Shown here: positions 34,129 to 46,431 of the stretch, piece by piece
Layout: each line of letters starts with the position of its first letter
Position numbering within the stretch: position 1 is the first letter of the stretch
Source: Strongyloides papillosus
Lineage: Eukaryota; Nematoda; Chromadorea; Rhabditida; Strongyloididae
DNA length: 64,000 nt
Direction: 5' to 3'
NCBI GenBank assembly: GCA_005656395.1
Contig: SRSI01000077.1
Coordinates: forward strand, 1,798,001-1,862,000
Translations under genes and position numbers: made by a program
The notes under the pieces: model-generated
What the model was told of the DNA's origin: nothing
Database searches by the model: none
Seen by the model: only the letters and a program-made list of their open reading frames with translations

Positions 34129-37100
34129 GTACCTCATTCTTTTTAAACTCCACCTTCTGCTTCTTTTATATATGGTCCTATAAAATTAAATGGCATATAT
34201 AAAGATTGGTAGAAGTTGTGATTGACACGCCTGTCCATAAGGACATGGTAATAAGGATACTGACCTTAAAAATAAATAATAATTTTATTTAAAAAAAGTG
34301 GAAAAAAATATTTTTATATTTATATCACCAAAACATATTCTTAAACAATAGATAATTTTTTTTGTCATTAATTTAGAAAGTCAGCATATGGTTTTTGATT
34401 ATTTTCAAAAATTTACTTTATTTATAATATTTTCTTGATAAATAAAGATTTTTCAATTTTAACTACATAACATTTTGACAATTTCATTTATTTTTATTGA
34501 AAAACTGTTACACAATCTATCAAGTTATCTTTAATTGTCAACTGTTACTTGTATAATTTTATTTTATTGTGTTAACAATTAGTAGTGCTAGATATGTTAA
34601 TATTAATTACTATAATAGCAATAATTGGAAAAAGAATTTACCTTATTTAGTAGTTGATTAGATTATCATAAGAAGTCTATAATTTTATCCTTCACTTCCG
34701 CTATATTATTTTGTCGGTATAATGGTTCATCAAAAAATAAAACCTTTCATTTTCTTCTTAAGCCAATCAAGCACATACTGTTTTTTTAGACCTTTCTAAT
34801 AAGATTAAACCATATTATAGTTTTGTAACTCTTTCATCTTTTACACTAAATCCTTTAACATTAGGTTTTCCTACTTCTATCAATCATTTTTGTATTTGAA
34901 GACCCAAAAAGAATAATCATAAAATATTGCATCTATTTATCTCTTTCTCTCTGCATGATACTCCCAAATCACATCACCTATTAGCTATTATGAAAGAAAC
35001 AATACCGCTTAGCGGAAATATTAAATACAAAATATGTTAATAAGTAACAAATTTATTAAAGGCACCATCAAAATAACACATTATTTTGACACTATCTAAC
35101 TGTATGTAAAATATATTTCAGACAACAATATTGCATAATTAGTAAGGTTAATTAATTCTTTATATTTTTAAGCAGATGTCAAAAGGAGAGTCAAAAAGCG
35201 CTTTTATTATAAAATTAAATAAAAGCATTAAATGACTATTAAGATTTAAAATATTATTCAGCAATTGATTTTTAAGAAAAAAATTATCCAAAAATATCAA
35301 AAATAAAAATTACTCATACTATTAATTGTCAAACCTTATTTACAGTACTTTACTATTTATGTAATTAAAAATAATTTTAAGAGTTTTTGTATAATCAATC
35401 ACACTTTACCTTTTAAATACTCTTCATAATTATTAACCTAAACTTAAACTTTTCAAGTACCTTAAACATTATATACTTTACTAAAATAGAAGTAATATAA
35501 CATAATGTAAAAAGTGATTATCATTCTTGGACTGTTAAAGTGATTGTTTTATAAACTATTATATCAAATCACTTAGTAAACTTAATTTACCACTTCATAA
35601 ATAATTGGTATGTTCAGTTATTAGTTTAACAAAATTTTATTGAGATAAAGAGTTCAAGAATAGGATAATGATAGATTTTCATAAAAAAAGTGTGGATAAT
35701 AGTTTAATTGTCCTTATGATAACTTTGTATGGAGAATAATTATATAAATCATTTTGTAAAAGTTAATAGTATAATGTAGTTTCTTAATTATGGTGAATTA
35801 AAAAAGTTCCTGATCCTATTGTTTTCTTTTCTTAACCAATTGTTTTCTTTATTTTTCCTTAAATTACTTTATTAAAAGTTATAAAAAAAAGATTTACAAT
35901 AATTTACTAAGTTTAATAATTATCATACTAACAGAAGTATTTATTGATGGTTATAATGTGGGAGAATACATTTTGTAGGTAATTTTGTATAATTTAATTA
36001 TATATAACAATTGATTTACCTTAATGTGTTTATTTATTATATTGTTAATGTTTAATGAGTTAAAAATTTCATCATACATATCTTCTTCCTAATAGTGACA
36101 GATGATAATAAGTACACTTATTTATCAATGATTTATTTTATGAGATTAGAAGATTACTCAACAAGTTATATGCAAACATATATAACAATAGTAAGTTGAT
36201 CCTGATCAAATAGTTATTATAAATAAACAAAGATTTATATTAAAAAGATATTATTTTAATATAATGCAAGTTCAATAAGATTTGTTAATTTAATTAAACA
36301 AAAATATTTTATGAAAAAGAACTAATAAAAAAAATAATGTTTCCTAATTAACATTAGTTTAAAATCTCAATTTTCAAAAACTTATTCATCTTTCTTTCTA
36401 ACTATTATATTGTGGCATAAGGCCTTCTGTCATCACTATTATCATTTAGTGAGGATTAAAATACAGTTCAATTTTGATTGGTTTATATATCTATTCACAT
36501 TTAGTATAAAAAGTATACTTACTTATTAAGGATAAATAAAGATGAAATATCGGAAAGTATAAAGAGTATGTGTATGATAAATTTAATCATGCTTCATTTA
36601 TTTAATATATCTTTTTGTTTTTATTGCTTTGTATTTAATTTATTAAAATATCTCCAGAACTTATCATGTTAGAAAGTTACTCACTTTTTAATTAAAAAAA
36701 TAGAACTTTCCATATAATAAAAAAATTAATATGTATATGCAATCAATTGCATAGATACATTTTTAGGTAATAAAAAAGTTGTAAAAACCAAAAATCTAAT
36801 TATCAAATTATTATAGGGTGTAATTTATGTTATAGATATATAAAATCAGCAGGAAGCATATATATAGTAGTTTCATCTTAAATTACCTAGTCACCTTTTT
36901 TATGACCTGATATACATATAAAAAAAGTTATTTCATTGATAATAGATATTGTAAAAAAAACTTTCAGCTGGACTCTTGTTTTCATACTAAAATTTTATTT
37001 TTAAAATGATTATGGTAATTGACAGTGGAGTCATTTATTTTACATTGAACATATGTCTAATTTGAGATATAATAATTATACAATTTAAATGGTATCGTTT

Positions 37101-37577
37101 TATTTTGTTTATAAAAAAGGAGTAAAAATATTAAATTTATCATTAATAAAAGCGAAGTAATTATTTGAATATTCTAAATTAAGTCATAATAAAATCAACT
37201 CATGAATTAGTCTCCTTCACTTTTAATTTAATCTATTTAACTTTAATTGAAAAGAAGCTTCCGCTCATGTTTGTTTTTTATAACTTCACACTTTTATTAT
37301 CCTTAAAAACACTTTTATCATTCACAAAAAGCCTCTTAAATCTTCTCAATGATAATAAAAAAATATATGTATATATTCGGCATTTGATAAAAGAAATATA
37401 TTCCATTAATATGTTAAATCTCTTGTTATCGTAGAACTTTTCATATAAATAAACAATATAACTCGATTAGCAGTTAAATCTCTTTTAAGAAAAGATAACA
37501 GAGGTCAATAAGGTGGTTAATAATGGCACTTGATGAGGAGATTTCTAATATATGAAGGTTCATATTGAATTATACGA

Positions 37578-37587
37578 AGATCAAAGG
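37578..37587. promoter_or_regulatory. TCF/LEF (POP-1)-type site
   Basis: AGATCAAAGG is an exact match to the TCF consensus, in the long region between cnd-1 and the patched-related gene, 3.6 kb upstream of cnd-1. POP-1/TCF regulates proneural genes in worms; a link here is only a suggestion. Confidence 0.25.
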
Positions 37588-39453
37588 TTTTATACCGAAA
37601 GCAATTGTTTTTACCTAAAAACTCACACAATCCATCATTTTTTGTTGATATATTCCATGAAACACAATAATAATAATTGTTTTGATTGCCAAAAAGAAGG
37701 GCATTAGCGGAAGTGGTCTTTGAAAATGTTATAATTGTTCATTAAATGTAATTTAAATATTTTAATATGTATAAAATTGTTATAACAATTGTTGATTAGT
37801 CGTATTTCTTAAATTAAAGAAAATTATCTTACTTATACAAACATTTTTCATTTTTTTCTAAATTGAAAAAAGACAATTTAACATTTAAAAAACATTGATG
37901 GTAAAAAATGAATTGTAATAAAAGACTGGTAGAAATAATTTTACCTAAAAAAGGTCACATAAATTTATAAAAATAGAATTAAATATACTTAAAAATATAA
38001 AGTAATTTTAACAGGAAACATTTTTTTTTAAATTATAAATGATATAGTATATATATATTCTATTTTAAAGTCATTTCATAACCTTGTAACAATTTTTTTA
38101 AGAATTAATTAATTTAGATAAGCTTATCAATTTTTTTGATCACTTATACAGATACTGTTTCAATTACCGTAAATAAATAATTAGAACTTCCTTCAATAAT
38201 TTAGGATAAACTTTTTTGATTTTTATCATCTAGAAATATTTTATATATTACTTGTTAACCAAATTTTTTAAGTCTATTTATTTTAAAATATATTGTGTAT
38301 ATAATAAAAACCAACTTTTAATTATATATATTTATGATATTATTTGAAAAATTTTAAATGTTTGTTATACTATATTCTTAGAAATTTTGAGATTCTGATA
38401 TATGCATTATGTATCAATTGCATTCCTTTTATAACCTTGGAATAAGCAATGTCAATTTATTTACTATCACCTATAAACATTTTCTAATTCCAACACAAAA
38501 AACTTTTCTGATATAATGATAAGAATAATGACAACACTTCAATGTTATTAATCATGGCATTTCTTTAGATACTTTATATTATTATATATCCTTCTTTATT
38601 TTATGTCTAATAATATTATAAAAGTTCCTCTTAAATATAACAGTCTTCTTTTATTCTTTATACATGCCATCAAATGAAGGTAGATTTGATAGGTAATGTT
38701 ATTCTATAATCTTTAAAACTTATAATATTTCCCTACAGTATTATTAAAAGATAAGTTTAACTGCCATTTCTTTTAACTTAAAATGTTTTACCTAACTGAC
38801 AAAGAACATATATATAGTATACACTTAGTGATAATGGCAATAACATACTATTACTATTTATGGGTAAAAGAAATATCAAGTAAGTAAGAGAAGTAATAGT
38901 ATACAAAAACTTTTGACATTCGTTTTGAAGGAAAAAGATGACCTTAACCGCAATATTATTAGATTTCAAATATTTTCTTTATTACAAACATCTTTTGTAA
39001 TAAGTTAAGTTTATACCACATATCTTTATCATTTATTAACATCACAAATCATTTGAAACTGTTTCAATATATATTATATATAATTGTAGATTTATATCAT
39101 ATAAAATAACTTCATTTTATTAACTTTTTCTATATCAAATATGAGATGATAATAGCAATTATGTAATATCAATTTATTGTTCTAAATAATCAAATGGAAT
39201 TTATTTCCCACCTTTTGACAGAATACCGACATCTTTGGTGTTTCATATTATTATTAATAACATACTTTCTTTCTTATAATATCACTACATGATGCCATTA
39301 TTCTTTCTTTATTACAAATCGTTGTGGAATTGAAAAAAATTTTTTCGTTATTTTATAAAATCTTATTTATATTTTTAAAAATTTTAATTTCTATTTAAAC
39401 CACATTAAATTGTTTTTTTAAGATTACTAAAAAATAAATTAAAAATAGTAATA

Positions 39454-42400
39454 ATGGCTGAACGTTTTGTTTCCAATTCTATTTGGAAGTTGGAACAACA
39501 AATCGCAGCAGCTAACAATAATAATTCTACTACCACTTCATCTATTTACCCTTCCAATACGGCTTCGCTAACAAGAGGACAGAAAAAAGATGATTCAATA
39601 ACTTTAAGAAGTTACACATCAAAAGATCACGATGATTCTTCTCATAATTCAAATTATTCTAATCCACCTTCTGTTAAATATAAATCTATAGAAAAAAATA
39701 TGAACCTCGAATCAGAAAGCGGAGAAAATTTTAAACCAAATTCAGAATTAAAAATAGAAACAGTTTATAGTGATTGTGAAAGAAAAACATCATTATCACC
39801 TCAAGGATCATCACTAAATCGAAAGAAGGATCTTTTTTGTAGTGATGATGAGGAGGAGAAAAAAAATTTATCTATAAATTCTGGTCCATTGATAAGAAAA
39901 TCAAAAGAGATATCTTTACCACCGTTACCTACAGATATCAATAATTCACTACAAAAATATAATAATAGTACAAAAAACCAAGAATTATTAAATGTCTATA
40001 ATAATTTTCATCGGCGTAACAATACACCGATCGTAAAAATAAATACTTTTAGATGGCTAGAAGTTGGAGTTAAAAGAATTTTATTTTTCCTTGGAAAAAC
40101 TGTACCTAAACATAGACTACTTTTTACAATTCTTCCATTAATTTTTTCTACATTATCAATAATTGGTCCAATAATATATTATAGTAATTTATCTCTAACA
40201 ATACCATTTCCAGCTTTTATGAATCACAATGAAAAAAGTGGTAGTACGGTTGAAAGTTACAGAATAGGTGGAAATATTTTGGGAAATAATTTAAATTTTA
40301 ACAGTACTAATCCAATGTTTAATTCTCTAAAAAAAACATCTCAAGCTGAGTTTTCTATTTTGTTATCAACTATTGATCAATATGATACTGTACTAAATAG
40401 TGATATAATTGATTTATATGAAAAAATAAGAAATGATATGCAAAAATTAAAATTTACTCCAAACAAAGATACAAAATATAAATGGAAAGATGTTTGTAGA
40501 GAAGATTGTGAAGAAAAAAATGAATTAGTAAAGAAATTATTAGATAAAGAATTATTATTAAGATATCCCGAAGCTATAATGACAGAACCTTTCAATTCTC
40601 CTGGTGAGGATATGAAAATTTCTGGATTAAATATTAGTAGATTATATATAGCAAATATTCTCGGAGATGTTATACAAGATTCAGAAGGAATTGTTTCAAG
40701 AGCACGAACATTGCAATTAAATTTGAAAATGAAAGATAATTTAAAAAATGGAATTTTTGAAGAGTATGAAAAAAATTTTAGAGAAGCTGTGGAGAAAGAA
40801 AGAATCGAAATTAAAAAACATGGTTTAGAATTAAACTATTGGAGTGTTAGAAAATATGTTAGTGAAGTTTTAGAAGGTTTAGAGAATGCACATTATACAT
40901 TATTTTATTGTGCTTTAACTTTAATTATTCTTTGTTTCTTAAGTGGATTTAGACAAGATTCTTATCAGTCAAGACCATTTTTTGGTATTCAAATTGCCTT
41001 TGTCCTTATTATTTCCATTGGAGCTGGTATTTTTGTACAAATTACCGGTGTTGGACAGTATTATGCACTTGCTTTTGTTGTTGCATTTCCAATAATTCAA
41101 ATTGGTTTGGTACTTTTTTATTCAATGTTAGATTCTTGGTCGAGATATTGTATGGCTGCCTTACATCCAGTTGAAAAATTAGTTTTCATTCTTTCATGGG
41201 ATGGACCTGTTGTTATTTTATCTCTTCTTATTCTTGTTATAGCCACTTGTGGAGCAGGAACATTTGCTGTTAATCAACATTTACAATATTCGCTTTTTAT
41301 TATTGGTGCTTCATTTGCTATTATGTTAGTATTTGCTCTATTTTATCTTACTTTATGTATGTATACAAGTGGAAAAAAGGAATCCGAAGGTATCAAATGG
41401 TACCAATTTTGTAGAAATGGAGATGACAATTTTAATGAAAAAACTTTACCTGATTTTGATGAAAACTTTTTCAATGTTCTTCATGAAAAATTAACCGATT
41501 ACAAATCATCAAAAAGTAGAATTATTGGTAGAATATTATCTAATGCTAATGTTAGAAGTCTTGTTGTTTTTGCAATGACTATATATATAATTATAGGAGC
41601 ATGGGGTTTCTATCAAGCATCAACTGATTTGAAAGAAGAACATTTTGTTGATACAAATACTACATCTTATAAATTTATGCATACCTATAGAAAATCATTT
41701 AAAAAATCTGATAATTATTTAGAGATTGTTTTGAATGCTCCATTGGATTATTATGACAGAGTTAAAAAAGAAGAAATATTATCACTTCTTAGATGGCCAT
41801 TAGATCAACAATATGCTACTAAAGCTGTAAGTTGGTTAATGGACTTTGAAAGATTTCAACATTCAACAATATATGATGTGAATGCTGATACGATTGTTCC
41901 AGTTGTTTCATATGTTTTCCTTCAATCAGATATTTATAAAAAATATTCAAGTGACATAGTCTTTGATAAATTTAATACACAAATAATAAAAAGTAGAATG
42001 TATTTGGAGATGAGTAGTAAAGGATCAAGTGAACAAACAAAAATGATATCAGGAATTTTGGAATTAGCAAGAAAATATAACTTGCCTGTTACATTAAAAG
42101 CACCATTTATCTTTTCACTTCAACATGATCTTCAATTAACTGGAGCGCTTTTAACATGTCTTTGTATTATTTGCAGTATCGTATTTGTCATGACAATTAT
42201 TTTCTTTAACAATCCTGCAATGGCTTTTACTTGTCTTCTATCAAATCTTATTGCTGTAATTTGTTTGGTCGGATATTCATATCATTTATCTATTCCATTA
42301 AATATTATTACTGGTACTGGAGTTTTAGTAGGAACACTTTTTAATACAATTTCCGTTATTCATTTTGTTTATAATTATACTAATTCTGGATCAACTCATA

Positions 42401-43263
42401 TAACTTCTGGAGCTAGAATTCAGTATGCTTTTCAATGTACTCTTATGCCAGTTGCTTTAGCTTCTGTTATTACTGGTTTAACATTTGTTCCATTATTATC
42501 TTCAAAAATTCCATTGATTTATCACATATTTTGTATTATTATTTTATCATCTCTAATTTCTATACTTAATATTTTATTATTTGTTCCTTCATCAATAATC
42601 TTTTTAACAGAAACTGTTGCGACATGTTGTGTAAAGATTGGTCAAATTTGTGAAGAACCTATGTCACCAGCATGTATAATTGAACAACCAGGAGACGGGA
42701 TATATATTGTTTCAAATGCAATAGAAGGCCGTACTTTAAAATATTATAATAACAACATACTAACACCAATTCCTACTAGACATATGATAATGCCTCCACC
42801 GGATTATGATAAATCTGTAACAACAATGCATAGAAGGCCTAAAAGAGTTACGTCATCAAGAATAGGTGGTAATTTTAACGATTCATTTGAAAATGATGAA
42901 AGTATTTATGAGGAACCACAAACACCACCACCTAATAAGAAACGTAACAGTAAATCATCTCAACAATCAGCAACAAGAAAGCATATTGAAACATTATCAA
43001 AACAATCTGTTGAAAGCGAAACTAAGAATAGTCGTAGGCCTGAACTTCCACCAACAAATTATCGTTTTAACTATCCTCAATCAACAAATCCTCCAACACC
43101 ATCGAATCCAATGATATCAGCAGCTGTACAAATGAATGCTTGGAGAACAATTAACTTTTCATACCCACAAAATTATCCTCTTAATAGTACACCTGGATCA
43201 GGACCATTCCATTATCATCAATATAATGGAAGCAATGGTAACAACCAGAGAAGATACTTTTAA
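39454..43263 (+). CDS. patched-related (PTR) family sterol-sensing-domain protein
   Basis: Single exon, 1269 residues. A 200-residue low-complexity Ser/Asn-rich cytosolic N-terminus precedes TM1 (about 222-243). A large extracellular domain follows (about 245-478) with a CREDCE cysteine pair. Five or six helices at about 480-655 form the sterol-sensing domain (HYTLFYCALTLIILCFLSGF, then ..VLFYSMLDSW). A further TM near 705, a second extracellular domain (about 730-880) and a final block of five helices (about 895-1055) complete the 12-TM RND-like fold. The last 200 residues are a Pro/Ser/Asn-rich cytosolic tail with PPPDYDKS and other proline motifs. PTR proteins in nematodes act in cuticle, moulting and membrane-lipid traffic. 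Which PTR this is cannot be told here. The N- and C-terminal extensions are long for the family. Confidence 0.85.
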   Translation: MAERFVSNSIWKLEQQIAAANNNNSTTTSSIYPSNTASLTRGQKKDDSITLRSYTSKDHDDSSHNSNYSNPPSVKYKSIEKNMNLESESGENFKPNSELKIETVYSDCERKTSLSPQGSSLNRKKDLFCSDDEEEKKNLSINSGPLIRKSKEISLPPLPTDINNSLQKYNNSTKNQELLNVYNNFHRRNNTPIVKINTFRWLEVGVKRILFFLGKTVPKHRLLFTILPLIFSTLSIIGPIIYYSNLSLTIPFPAFMNHNEKSGSTVESYRIGGNILGNNLNFNSTNPMFNSLKKTSQAEFSILLSTIDQYDTVLNSDIIDLYEKIRNDMQKLKFTPNKDTKYKWKDVCREDCEEKNELVKKLLDKELLLRYPEAIMTEPFNSPGEDMKISGLNISRLYIANILGDVIQDSEGIVSRARTLQLNLKMKDNLKNGIFEEYEKNFREAVEKERIEIKKHGLELNYWSVRKYVSEVLEGLENAHYTLFYCALTLIILCFLSGFRQDSYQSRPFFGIQIAFVLIISIGAGIFVQITGVGQYYALAFVVAFPIIQIGLVLFYSMLDSWSRYCMAALHPVEKLVFILSWDGPVVILSLLILVIATCGAGTFAVNQHLQYSLFIIGASFAIMLVFALFYLTLCMYTSGKKESEGIKWYQFCRNGDDNFNEKTLPDFDENFFNVLHEKLTDYKSSKSRIIGRILSNANVRSLVVFAMTIYIIIGAWGFYQASTDLKEEHFVDTNTTSYKFMHTYRKSFKKSDNYLEIVLNAPLDYYDRVKKEEILSLLRWPLDQQYATKAVSWLMDFERFQHSTIYDVNADTIVPVVSYVFLQSDIYKKYSSDIVFDKFNTQIIKSRMYLEMSSKGSSEQTKMISGILELARKYNLPVTLKAPFIFSLQHDLQLTGALLTCLCIICSIVFVMTIIFFNNPAMAFTCLLSNLIAVICLVGYSYHLSIPLNIITGTGVLVGTLFNTISVIHFVYNYTNSGSTHITSGARIQYAFQCTLMPVALASVITGLTFVPLLSSKIPLIYHIFCIIILSSLISILNILLFVPSSIIFLTETVATCCVKIGQICEEPMSPACIIEQPGDGIYIVSNAIEGRTLKYYNNNILTPIPTRHMIMPPPDYDKSVTTMHRRPKRVTSSRIGGNFNDSFENDESIYEEPQTPPPNKKRNSKSSQQSATRKHIETLSKQSVESETKNSRRPELPPTNYRFNYPQSTNPPTPSNPMISAAVQMNAWRTINFSYPQNYPLNSTPGSGPFHYHQYNGSNGNNQRRYF

Positions 43264-43876
43264 AAAAAAAAACCAAATTAATAAATAACAATTTTGTAAA
43301 AAAGATGATGTTACTTTATCTTCACTTGCCATAAAAAATTTCATCCAATTTAGGGGAAAAAGATAAAGATTTTCTCGAAAGAATTGCCTCCAGAAAATTT
43401 TACTTTTATAGACTTTTATCAACTTTTATAATAATATTTCCTAAATAAAAATAATAAATGAATCTTATCTTAATATATTTTATTTTCTTACATTAAATTG
43501 TCAATAAACTATAAATATTTACATATATCTAATTGTTCGTTTCTTATATTCTAATTTTACAATATGAAAATAATATTGGATATTATATATTTTTAATATG
43601 TTGCATTTCTTTATATGATACCTGAAAAAGTTTAGAAAATACTTCGTATCAACTACTGATAAAATATTCATCCAAAATTTATCACTAGAAAAGTTTTAAT
43701 CTAAATAAATGGTAAAAATGTGCTGGATAAATCTTTATAAAATGATTAATCTCTATATTGAATAGAACTTAAAAGATTGGTATTATTAATTTTTAATAGT
43801 AAATACCATTAATCTTTCAAAAATTCATTAATGAATATGTAAAATATTACCAGAATTTATTAGTATTGTTTATATT
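43264..43876. other. intergenic, AT-rich
   Basis: 3' flank of the patched-related gene and upstream of the sulfotransferase, same strand. Nothing recognisable beyond AT runs. Confidence 0.6.
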
Positions 43877-44953
43877 ATGAAAGGTTATATAAAAATTAAT
43901 ATAATTTTGTTATTCTTTATTTTGACGTATTTTATTATATTTAATATCTCAAACTATACCTTAACTTTTAAAAATTTATCTTTTTCTCAACTATATAATG
44001 TAACTGTAAATTGTAATATTTCAATAAAAACTTACTCTAAAAAAGATAAATGCTCACCATTATCAAAAGTATGTATACCATCATTTTCACCATTTTATCC
44101 ACGCTTTCGTGTAACAACAAAATATAAAATTAATTACTGTGCTATTGATAAAAATTTTTCAACAATGATGACAGCAATAATATGTTTTTTAAAAAATGAA
44201 ACTAAATATATCTTATCAAAAAAACATTTAAAAGATGAAATTTTTAGTCAACGATTTTGTGGAACCTCAAACGAGGGGATTTCATTTAATGAGTTGGAAA
44301 AAAAATTCACTCAAAATGGCTTTGATGAAGAATGGAGTAATTTGGCAATTATAAGAGATCCAATAGAAAGATTTGTATCTGGTTTTGTTGATAAATGCGT
44401 TCTTAATAGAGAATGGATGAAAAAATCAGGTATTTGTGGTGGTTGTAAGATGGATATAAAATGTTTTATTGAAGTATTATATGATAGAATGTATAGGAGA
44501 AGTATTAATGGAGAAAAATTAAATAATTTTGATGACCAACATTTTTTCCCACAAAATTGGTTTGTTAAAGTAATATTTTTATGTTAAAATGATATTTTTA
44601 GGAGATGTGAATTTTATAAGCATTTTAGCAAGTTTTTCTTTATTAAATATTCATCCTCAGACAGTGGAACTAATGTATTTATTAGAAATCTTGTCAAATT
44701 TTTTAAGTTAAAAAATATACCAAAGGAATCCATTGAATTTATAAAGAACGAAATTAAAGTTGGAAGAACTTTTCATTCAACATGGAACAATACAAATAAT
44801 ATATATTTCACTAATCTTATTTTTAATGATAATTATCTACTTGATTTACTTACGAGAATGTATTATTATGACTATACTTTATTCAATTTTTCTATTCCCA
44901 CGTTAAAATATCCTCAATATATGTATAGAGGAGAGCTGAGCCACGTAAAATAA
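43877..44953 (+). CDS. Golgi carbohydrate sulfotransferase, nematode Sulfotransfer_2 family
   Basis: Exons 43877-44559 and 44602-44953 join across a 42-nt intron to give 344 residues. The donor at 44560 (TG|GTTTGT) was chosen because it restores the family motif PQNWRCEF across the junction; the nearby GTAATA would hit a stop. A type II signal anchor lies at about 5-27. The 5'-phosphosulfate-binding region is CAIDKNFSTMMTAI (about 87-100), and the 3'-phosphate-binding loop is AIIRDPIERFVSGF (about 157-170), followed by DKC. The enzyme is expected to transfer sulfate from PAPS to glycans, chondroitin-type in relatives, in the Golgi. This family is expanded in nematodes, so the exact acceptor is unknown. 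Confidence 0.82.
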
Positions 44954-45831
44954 TTTTTGATTTCAAATAAAATTTTTATAAAAATATAATAATGATAAAA
45001 GGTTACGGACCATTATTTCCCATTCCCAGAATGTGCCATTTTTGGTTCAATGTTTTTTTTGTTTTGATAAATATATTCTTGTAAGATATTCTTTAAAAAA
45101 TATCTTTAATAATATTTTCTTTGAAAAAAATATTAAATAAAAACTAATAAAGATTTAGTTCGGAATAACAGCGACGAACTTATAATAAATAAATAATTCG
45201 TAGAATATTATTATTCATTTCTTATATGAGGCTTTAGACTATGGCAGTGCCAGTCAAAGAGAGGACATGGCACAACTTTATTAATAAACGAACAAAAATG
45301 ATGTGCATTTTTTTGAAAAAATCTTAAAAATCCACTAAAATACAATTATTAAGATTTGTGTATCCGCCCATTTTTTATTTTAATTTCGACTTAGGGCATC
45401 TATCACTACAATAATGAATATTAAGTTGTTTTGGATCACTAAATCCAAATCGTGTGGTTTGTCCTACAGTTTTTAAATAACTTTCAGTCTGGTGTATATT
45501 GTTAATGATTGTTACTGATTGTTATGCATTGGTATAGATTGTTATGAGTTGGTAGTGAGAATAAAATTGAATAATCACTATATGCTAATTATCATTAATT
45601 ATTATATTATTCATATTGTACTCCAACATATAATATTATCTTTAATAAAATTTATAACTTTAGTTTTAGATTGTATAACAATCTACAACATTCTATTCCC
45701 CAAATATATTAAATTATATCTTATTCTATTTTAAATTATAAAAATCTTTAACATTTAATATGCAACATTAAACATTATTTCAAAAAAAATAATTTAAAAT
45801 ATATATAATACACTAAAATAGTTATTAAACA
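44954..45831. other. intergenic at the edge of the accessory island
   Basis: AT-rich. Contains a solo copy of a transposon-end-like sequence (45157-45178, separate entry) and a degenerate run of GATTGTTA-like units (about 45497-45552). A short open frame at 45519-45734 lies over the repeats and looks like chance. Confidence 0.5.
45157..45178. repeat. solo sequence related to the terminal repeat of the 47.7-48.5 kb transposon
   Basis: Begins AGTTCGGAATAA, the same first 12 bases as the terminal inverted repeat at 47683 and 48537, then CAGCGACGA in place of GGGCGACCA. It also forms its own short inverted repeat (AGTTCG..CGAACT). No opposite end was found nearby, so it may be a truncated relative. 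Confidence 0.45.
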
Positions 45832-46270
45832 TTATTGTATACTACGCAAAAATGAAAAATCGTATTTATCGATTTCTACTCCATGTAATTTTTTTAATAC
45901 ATGAAGGAAGGAAGAATACGAATTGCTAGTTGAAAAATTTCTAGATATAACTATTGCACAAAATTTTCTATAATACTCAATTAAATTTAATTTAAGTTCT
46001 GTAGGATAGTTTCTGATAATAATATCATCAGTGTTATCAACTAAATGTTGTGTTACTCGACTTTCAAATAAATGTACAATGATATTTTCGATAATAGATT
46101 TATAATCAGGATGCATTTTGAAAACTTCTTTATCAATATTCTCAGCATCTGTATTTTTTAAAAAGAGCTTGTTTGACATTGTAACAGTTGTACTAATTGA
46201 AGAAATCGTTGATGAATTATAATCAGAAGCTGGTCTATTCCTCGGTTTCTTAGCATCAACTTCATCGTAA
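45832..46270 (-). CDS. terminal exon of an unrecognised minus-strand gene
   Basis: An open frame from a clean acceptor (ACGTTATAG ahead of 46270) to a stop at 45832. It starts in the middle of a protein (YDEVDAKKPRNRPASDYN), with a Ser/Thr-rich stretch, then a mostly helical domain of about 110 residues (from MSNKLFLKN) containing conserved-looking Tyr, Phe and Leu positions. One or two tiny upstream exons can be proposed at about 46322-46370 and 46422-46480 from splice signals, linking it to the GC-richer block to the right, but the reading frame across them is not settled. No family recognised. It may be the 3' end of the gene at 46432-47395 or a separate remnant. Confidence 0.4.
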
Positions 46271-46431
46271 CTATAACGTAGAAAAGTGGTATTATTACGA
46301 CATTAAAGTTAATAAAACTTACGTTCTACCTTCATGAAACTGCTACATGTTGTACTGCAGAGTAATTCCAACCTAAAATTAAAGTAATTAGTAAATAGAA
46401 TAGTATCTGTATTAAACTTACCTTTTTCGTG

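Larger units (their letters stand above)
33991..39453. other. 5.4 kb non-coding region upstream of cnd-1 and of the patched-related gene
   Basis: Divergent region between two start codons, the longest gene-free stretch in the window. No coding exon recognised on either strand; a 63-codon minus frame at 38778-38969 looks like chance. It probably holds the control elements of cnd-1. Visible short motifs include a TATA box near 34121, a TCF-type site at 37578 and a CAGCTG E-box near 36966. No microRNA hairpin stood out by eye. Confidence 0.6.
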
